A stretch of DNA of 64,000 nucleotides from Bordetella parapertussis (GTDB lineage Bacteria > Bacteroidota > Bacteroidia > Chitinophagales > Chitinophagaceae). Shown here one piece after another: positions 60,581-64,000 of the stretch. Position numbers and translations under genes: made by a program. How positions within the stretch are numbered: the stretch's first letter is position 1; each line of letters opens with the position of its first letter. The stretch lies in assembly GCA_943331005.2 (NCBI GenBank), contig CALQJX020000005.1:1-64000 (forward strand), written 5' to 3'. The notes beneath the pieces are model-generated. The model searched no databases. It was not told where the DNA came from and saw nothing but the letters and a program-made list of their open reading frames with translations.

Positions 60581-62764
60581 ATGAATAAAAATTATGTTTT
60601 TCCTTCGTCGGGAAGTATACTACGCTTGCTGACAGCAGTATTCATTACCGCAGCCGGCAGTACGCTTCAGGCAAAGGAGGGAATGTGGATGCCACCTACG
60701 ATCAAGAACCACGAAAAGGAAATGAAGGAAATGGGCCTTCAGATAGCTATTGATAAAATATATAATGAAAATGGCACCGGTCTCAACAATGCCATAGTAT
60801 TGTTTGGCAAGGGGTGCACCGGAGAGATCATCTCCTCAAAGGGACTGATACTGACCAACCACCATTGCGGTTATGGTAGTGCACAGGCACTGAGCAGTCC
60901 GGAGAAAGATTATTTTGCCAACGGATTCTGGGCAGGCAGTATGCAGGAAGAATTACCATGTAAGGGGCTCACTGTTACTTTTATAAGAAAAATAGAGAAT
61001 GTAACTGATAAAATAACATATGGACTGGAGGATACCCTGCGCGACAATGTGCGCGACAGCATAGTAAATGCCAGGGTGGCCCAGACAGAAAAAGAGATTG
61101 CAGCAGCCACCGGCATGGATGCCAATATAAAACCATTCTTCAAGGGCAACCAGTTTTGGGTGGCTATATCAGAAACTTTCAGGGATATCAGGTTTGTAGG
61201 TTTCCCGCCAAATGGTATAGGGGCTTTTGGCGGCGACGAAGAGAACTGGATGTGGCCGCGACACACCGGAGATTTCAGCATTTTCAGGGTGTATGCGGGT
61301 GCCGATAACAAGCCGGCAGATTATGCTCCTACCAATAAAGCCTATGAGGCACCACAGCATTTCAATATTAATATATCGGGATATAAAGAAGGTGACTTTA
61401 CTATGGTGTATGGTTTTCCGGGTACTACCAATGAATATATCTCATCTTTCTCGCTGAAGCATGTGTATGCTATATCTGATCCTATAAATATAGAAGCGCG
61501 TACCAAGAGGCTGGATGTATGGACCAAACATATGACCGACTCCCGCGACATCTTCCTGAAGTATACTTCTAAGAGAGCAGGTGTGGCCAATGGCTGGAAA
61601 AAATGGCAGGGCGAGGTAGTGGGCCTGAAACTGAACGATGCTACCGGTAAAAAAGAGGCTTATGAAAAAACTTTTCAGCGCTGGGCCGATCTCGACAAAT
61701 TGCTGCCCTATGCGGCAGGATTATTGCCACAGATGAAGACGGCTGCGCAGGCAGCAGACAAAGTAGTTTATGAGGATCAGTATATAAAGGAAGCGGTACT
61801 TGGTATAGAACTCATTCAGCAGGGAGCGGCAGTAGAGAAGATGCTGGCCTGTTTCAGGCTGAAGCTGACAGAAAGTGCCCTGAAAGATACACTTACCAAA
61901 ATGGCGGCAGCACAGGATGGTTTTTATAAGAACTACGATGTTGCCACAGATAAAGATGTTTTCAAGGCGCTGATGAAGCTGTATTTTGATAAATGTGCAC
62001 AGACCCTGCCGGAAGCCTATACTGCTGCTTATAAAGCACACAAACAGGATATGGGTGTGTGGGCAGAAGATGTGTACAAAACATCTATGCTCTCATCGGC
62101 AGAACAGCTGAAGGCATGGGCGGCGAATGTAACCTATGCGGATAGTGCCAGCATCATCAATGATGCAGGTTATCAGCTGTATGATGCCATCAGCAAGGTG
62201 CGTAAGCAGAAAATAACCCCGGAGCTATCGAAGTACAATAACAATATGCGCTACCTGGAAAGATTGTACATGAGGGCACAGATGGCACAGAAATATTATG
62301 AACCACTGTATCCGGATGCCAACCTGACCCTGCGCCTCACTTACGGACAGGTGAAAGGACTAGACCCCGACGGACCGGCAAAATATTCTTACCAGACCAC
62401 GCTGGGTGATGCTATTGTGCTACACGATCCGAAGTCGGATATATTCAAGGTTCCGGCAAAACTGATAGAACTGTATGAAAAGAAAGACTACGGCAGGTGG
62501 GGTGTAAACGGAGTAATGCCGCTGGCTTTTGTAGCATCCAACCACACTTCGGGTGGTAATTCGGGCAGCCCGGTACTGAACGCGAACGGAGAGCTGATAG
62601 GCACCAATTTCGATCGTGCCTATGAGGGAACCATGAGCGATTATTACTTTGACCCGAACAGGTGTCGTAATATATCTGTAGATATAAGGTACACACTATT
62701 TATCATAGAGAAGTTTGGTGGCGCCGGCTGGCTCATCAACGAGATGAACATCATTAAGAACTAA
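60581..62764 (+). CDS. S46-family dipeptidyl peptidase, DPP11-like
   Basis: A 727-residue exported serine peptidase. The signal peptide ends near STLQAKE. The trypsin-like triad is His95 (LTNHHCGYGS), Asp231 (WPRHTGDFSIFRVY) and Ser661 (GGNSGSPVLN). Arg679, eighteen residues after the serine (FDRAYEG), corresponds to the arginine that makes Porphyromonas DPP11 specific for Asp/Glu at P1; DPP7 has glycine there. It releases dipeptides in the periplasm for uptake, complementing the M1 and M20 peptidases encoded in this window. A helical domain is inserted at about 290-560. A terminator follows. Confidence 0.93.
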   Translation: MNKNYVFPSSGSILRLLTAVFITAAGSTLQAKEGMWMPPTIKNHEKEMKEMGLQIAIDKIYNENGTGLNNAIVLFGKGCTGEIISSKGLILTNHHCGYGSAQALSSPEKDYFANGFWAGSMQEELPCKGLTVTFIRKIENVTDKITYGLEDTLRDNVRDSIVNARVAQTEKEIAAATGMDANIKPFFKGNQFWVAISETFRDIRFVGFPPNGIGAFGGDEENWMWPRHTGDFSIFRVYAGADNKPADYAPTNKAYEAPQHFNINISGYKEGDFTMVYGFPGTTNEYISSFSLKHVYAISDPINIEARTKRLDVWTKHMTDSRDIFLKYTSKRAGVANGWKKWQGEVVGLKLNDATGKKEAYEKTFQRWADLDKLLPYAAGLLPQMKTAAQAADKVVYEDQYIKEAVLGIELIQQGAAVEKMLACFRLKLTESALKDTLTKMAAAQDGFYKNYDVATDKDVFKALMKLYFDKCAQTLPEAYTAAYKAHKQDMGVWAEDVYKTSMLSSAEQLKAWAANVTYADSASIINDAGYQLYDAISKVRKQKITPELSKYNNNMRYLERLYMRAQMAQKYYEPLYPDANLTLRLTYGQVKGLDPDGPAKYSYQTTLGDAIVLHDPKSDIFKVPAKLIELYEKKDYGRWGVNGVMPLAFVASNHTSGGNSGSPVLNANGELIGTNFDRAYEGTMSDYYFDPNRCRNISVDIRYTLFIIEKFGGAGWLINEMNIIKN

Positions 62765-62786
62765 GCGGCCCGGCACTTCAGGGTTC

Positions 62787-62903
62787 TTAGCTGTCTGTAT
62801 TGCCCGGAGAAAGATCTGTGTCTTCTTCGGGCAATATTTTTTTGTCGACATAGTTTATGACAAATGACATTGAAAAAGCGAACAATAACATTACTCCGGC
62901 CAT
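62787..62903 (-). CDS. possible 38-residue single-pass membrane protein
   Basis: An ATG at 62903 opens 38 codons ending in TAA (62787-62789). The product has a hydrophobic helix MAGVMLLFAFSMSFVINYV followed by a basic pair (DKK) and an acidic tail (ILPEEDTDLSPGN), a plausible small membrane protein with inside-positive topology. The frame remains open 12 codons further upstream without a standard start. Against it: the 3' half coincides with the terminator hairpin of the S46 gene, so the reading frame could be chance. No family recognised. Confidence 0.35.
   Translation of the reverse strand: MAGVMLLFAFSMSFVINYVDKKILPEEDTDLSPGNTDS
62798..62843 (+). terminator. terminator of the S46 peptidase gene
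   Basis: TATTGCCCG (62798-62806) pairs with CGGGCAATA (62828-62836), with additional inner pairing (GAGAA/TTCTT). T7 follows (62837-62843). Confidence 0.85.
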
Positions 62904-63095
62904 ATAGCTACCATTTTCAGTTATGTCCCAATAGCGGGTTTATATTATATATACAGTAATAATCGTGCCAAACTTTGTGGATATGGGTGCGAACGAAATG
63001 TAAAATTGTTAATGTAGAACTAAAAATGTGCGCAGTATGTGGATAGGTTATATCGATATATTGCTATTCTATTTACCAGTCAAGGTTTTATGATT

Positions 63096-63103
63096 TACCT
63101 TTG
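63096..63103 (+). promoter_or_regulatory. -7 element of trxA
   Basis: TACCTTTG fits TANNTTTG exactly, 39 bp before the trxA ATG. The rest of the 62844-63142 stretch is AT-rich; apart from the possible small gene I see nothing in it. Confidence 0.5.
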
Positions 63104-63142
63104 TCCTTCACAGCAATAAAAACTAATTAAACAAAACAAGCA

Positions 63143-63463
63143 ATGGCAGCAGTATACACTGATTCAAATTTCGATGCCGAAGTATTAAAGGCAGACAAGC
63201 TTTCCGTAATAGATTTCTGGGCTCCATGGTGTGGTCCATGTCTGGCCCTCGGCCCAACGATCGACGCTTTGTCTAAAGAGTATGAGGGTAAAGTGAATGT
63301 AGGTAAAGTGAATGTAGATGAGAACCCAAACCTCAGCATCAATTACGGTGTTACCAGCATTCCATGTGTATTGTTCATAAAAGATGGTCAGGTTGTAGAT
63401 AAGCAGCTGGGTATGGCTCCAAAGAACATTTTCGACAAAAAGATACAGAAGATACTGGGCTAA
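63143..63463 (+). CDS. trxA: thioredoxin
   Basis: A 106-residue cytoplasmic thioredoxin. The redox centre is WAPWCGPCLALGP with Cys30 and Cys33. The buried Asp24 (VIDFW) and the cis-proline loop TSIPCVLFIKDG, where an extra cysteine replaces the usual threonine after the proline, are also visible. It reduces disulfides in ribonucleotide reductase, peroxiredoxins and other targets. Transcribed alone, with a -7 element upstream and a strong terminator downstream. Confidence 0.95.
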   Translation: MAAVYTDSNFDAEVLKADKLSVIDFWAPWCGPCLALGPTIDALSKEYEGKVNVGKVNVDENPNLSINYGVTSIPCVLFIKDGQVVDKQLGMAPKNIFDKKIQKILG

Positions 63464-63487
63464 TCAAGGCTGGTGCTTTTAATAGAT

Positions 63488-63527
63488 ACGTCCCGTACAG
63501 GTAAGCTGTACGGGACGTGTTTTTTTT
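63488..63527. terminator. terminator of trxA
   Basis: A perfect 13-bp stem (ACGTCCCGTACAG / CTGTACGGGACGT, loop GTAAG) is followed by GT8. It lies between convergent genes. Confidence 0.93.
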
Positions 63528-63534
63528 GGGAAGA

Positions 63535-64000
63535 TCAGTGGAGGCAACCTGCGTATACACTGGCTTTGAGCACAAATGCTGCAGGGGCCTGTGGTTTTAT
63601 AACAGCAAGCAGGGAATCCGCACTTTTGTTGCTGTAAAAGAGGCCGGCCATCAGTGCTATATTCTTGTCGTTGGTCTGCTGACTGTAAATGATGTAGTAC
63701 TCCAGGCTGAGTGTGCCGGACTCTGTGCGGCGCGGGTAGTATTCGCCGCGATACATTTCGTCCTCATCATTTTCGCTCAGCACTATTTTATCTTTTTCCT
63801 TGCTATAGGTGCGGTTCATGGTATCTATCTGCAGTTTCAGGCTGTTGCTGAGGGCATACATCTGCTGCTGCAGGGGCGCATAACTGAAGCCGGTATCGGC
63901 AATGACGGCATACATGGTTTCGTACTCGCTTTGCGGGTAGTCTACATCGAGCGATGAAATAGTGTCTGCCACCACAGAATCTGCCTGTGGCGGGGTAGTA
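63535..64000 (-). CDS. C-terminal part of an unknown protein, truncated by the window edge
   Basis: An open frame on the minus strand runs from the window edge to a stop at 63535-63537. About 154 codons are visible and the true start lies outside. The visible sequence is hydrophilic, with heptad-like stretches (APLQQQMYALSNSLKLQIDTM) in the middle. The end (NIALMAGLFYSNKSADSLLAVIKPQAPAAFVLKASVYAGCLH, about the last 42 residues) is faintly reminiscent of a SPOR-type peptidoglycan-binding repeat. I do not recognise the protein. An internal GTG at 63975 should not be taken as the start. Confidence 0.6.
   Translation of the reverse strand, partial: TTPPQADSVVADTISSLDVDYPQSEYETMYAVIADTGFSYAPLQQQMYALSNSLKLQIDTMNRTYSKEKDKIVLSENDEDEMYRGEYYPRRTESGTLSLEYYIIYSQQTNDKNIALMAGLFYSNKSADSLLAVIKPQAPAAFVLKASVYAGCLH

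Noticed and set aside
63535..63975. A complete 146-residue gene starting at the GTG at 63975
   Set aside because: The frame continues open to the window edge with protein-like sequence, so the gene is truncated and the GTG is internal.

Overview
The window is a piece of chromosome from a member of the Bacteroidota, most likely in or near the Chitinophagales. Several signals agree. There are type A and type B T9SS sorting domains, a carboxypeptidase-regulatory-domain TonB receptor, GLPGLI, DUF1573 and DUF5777 proteins, a long NusB, and an S46 peptidase. Upstream regions repeatedly carry the Bacteroidota -7 element TANNTTTG and lack Shine-Dalgarno sequences. No rRNA, tRNA, CRISPR array, transposase or integrase was seen. 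Base composition looks moderate by eye and was not computed.

Layout. 1-9.2 kb: a Gfo/Idh/MocA oxidoreductase, RlmD, a TonB receptor, a MarR regulator, an FKBP isomerase, an M20 dipeptidase, a PAP2 phosphatase and a methyltransferase. 9.5-12.5 kb: a short bat-type operon (DUF58, BatD-like, BatA-like) with no moxR in sight. 12.7-17.3 kb: a 1534-residue T9SS adhesin with seven Big2-like repeats. 17.4-28.3 kb: housekeeping and envelope genes (ndk, NrnA-like, two multi-FKBP proteins, M1 peptidase, a TMTC-like glycosyltransferase with TPRs, rpsT, nusB, DUF1573, yajC, coaE). 28.4-35 kb: an outer-membrane barrel with a GLPGLI partner, osmC, gpsA and lgt.

35-44 kb is the accessory part. It holds a purine-rich tandem repeat, an orphan terminase-like HTH protein, and two copies of a two-gene module. 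Each module is a beta-roll protein built from IGGG/IGNG rungs followed 11 bp later by an NHL-propeller T9SS protein. A GT9-like glycosyltransferase lies between the two copies. A 20-bp perfect inverted repeat closes the region. This duplicated module is the best candidate here for an undescribed surface system.

44-64 kb: L-threonine dehydrogenase of the epimerase type, a lipoprotein/barrel pair, a candidate structured small RNA, PaaI, and an OB-fold / CX4CH lipoprotein / YceI / DUF5777 cluster. Then come asnB, a PIG-L deacetylase, a UspA protein, an orphan histidine kinase, an ahpC-ahpD pair with mycobacterial-type active sites, a T9SS type B propeller protein, a DPP11-like S46 peptidase, thioredoxin and a truncated gene at the edge.

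Many genes serve the envelope: export and lipoprotein processing (YajC, Lgt), folding (FKBPs), T9SS cargo, peptide uptake and cleavage (M1, M20, S46), and peroxide defence (OsmC, AhpC/AhpD, Trx).
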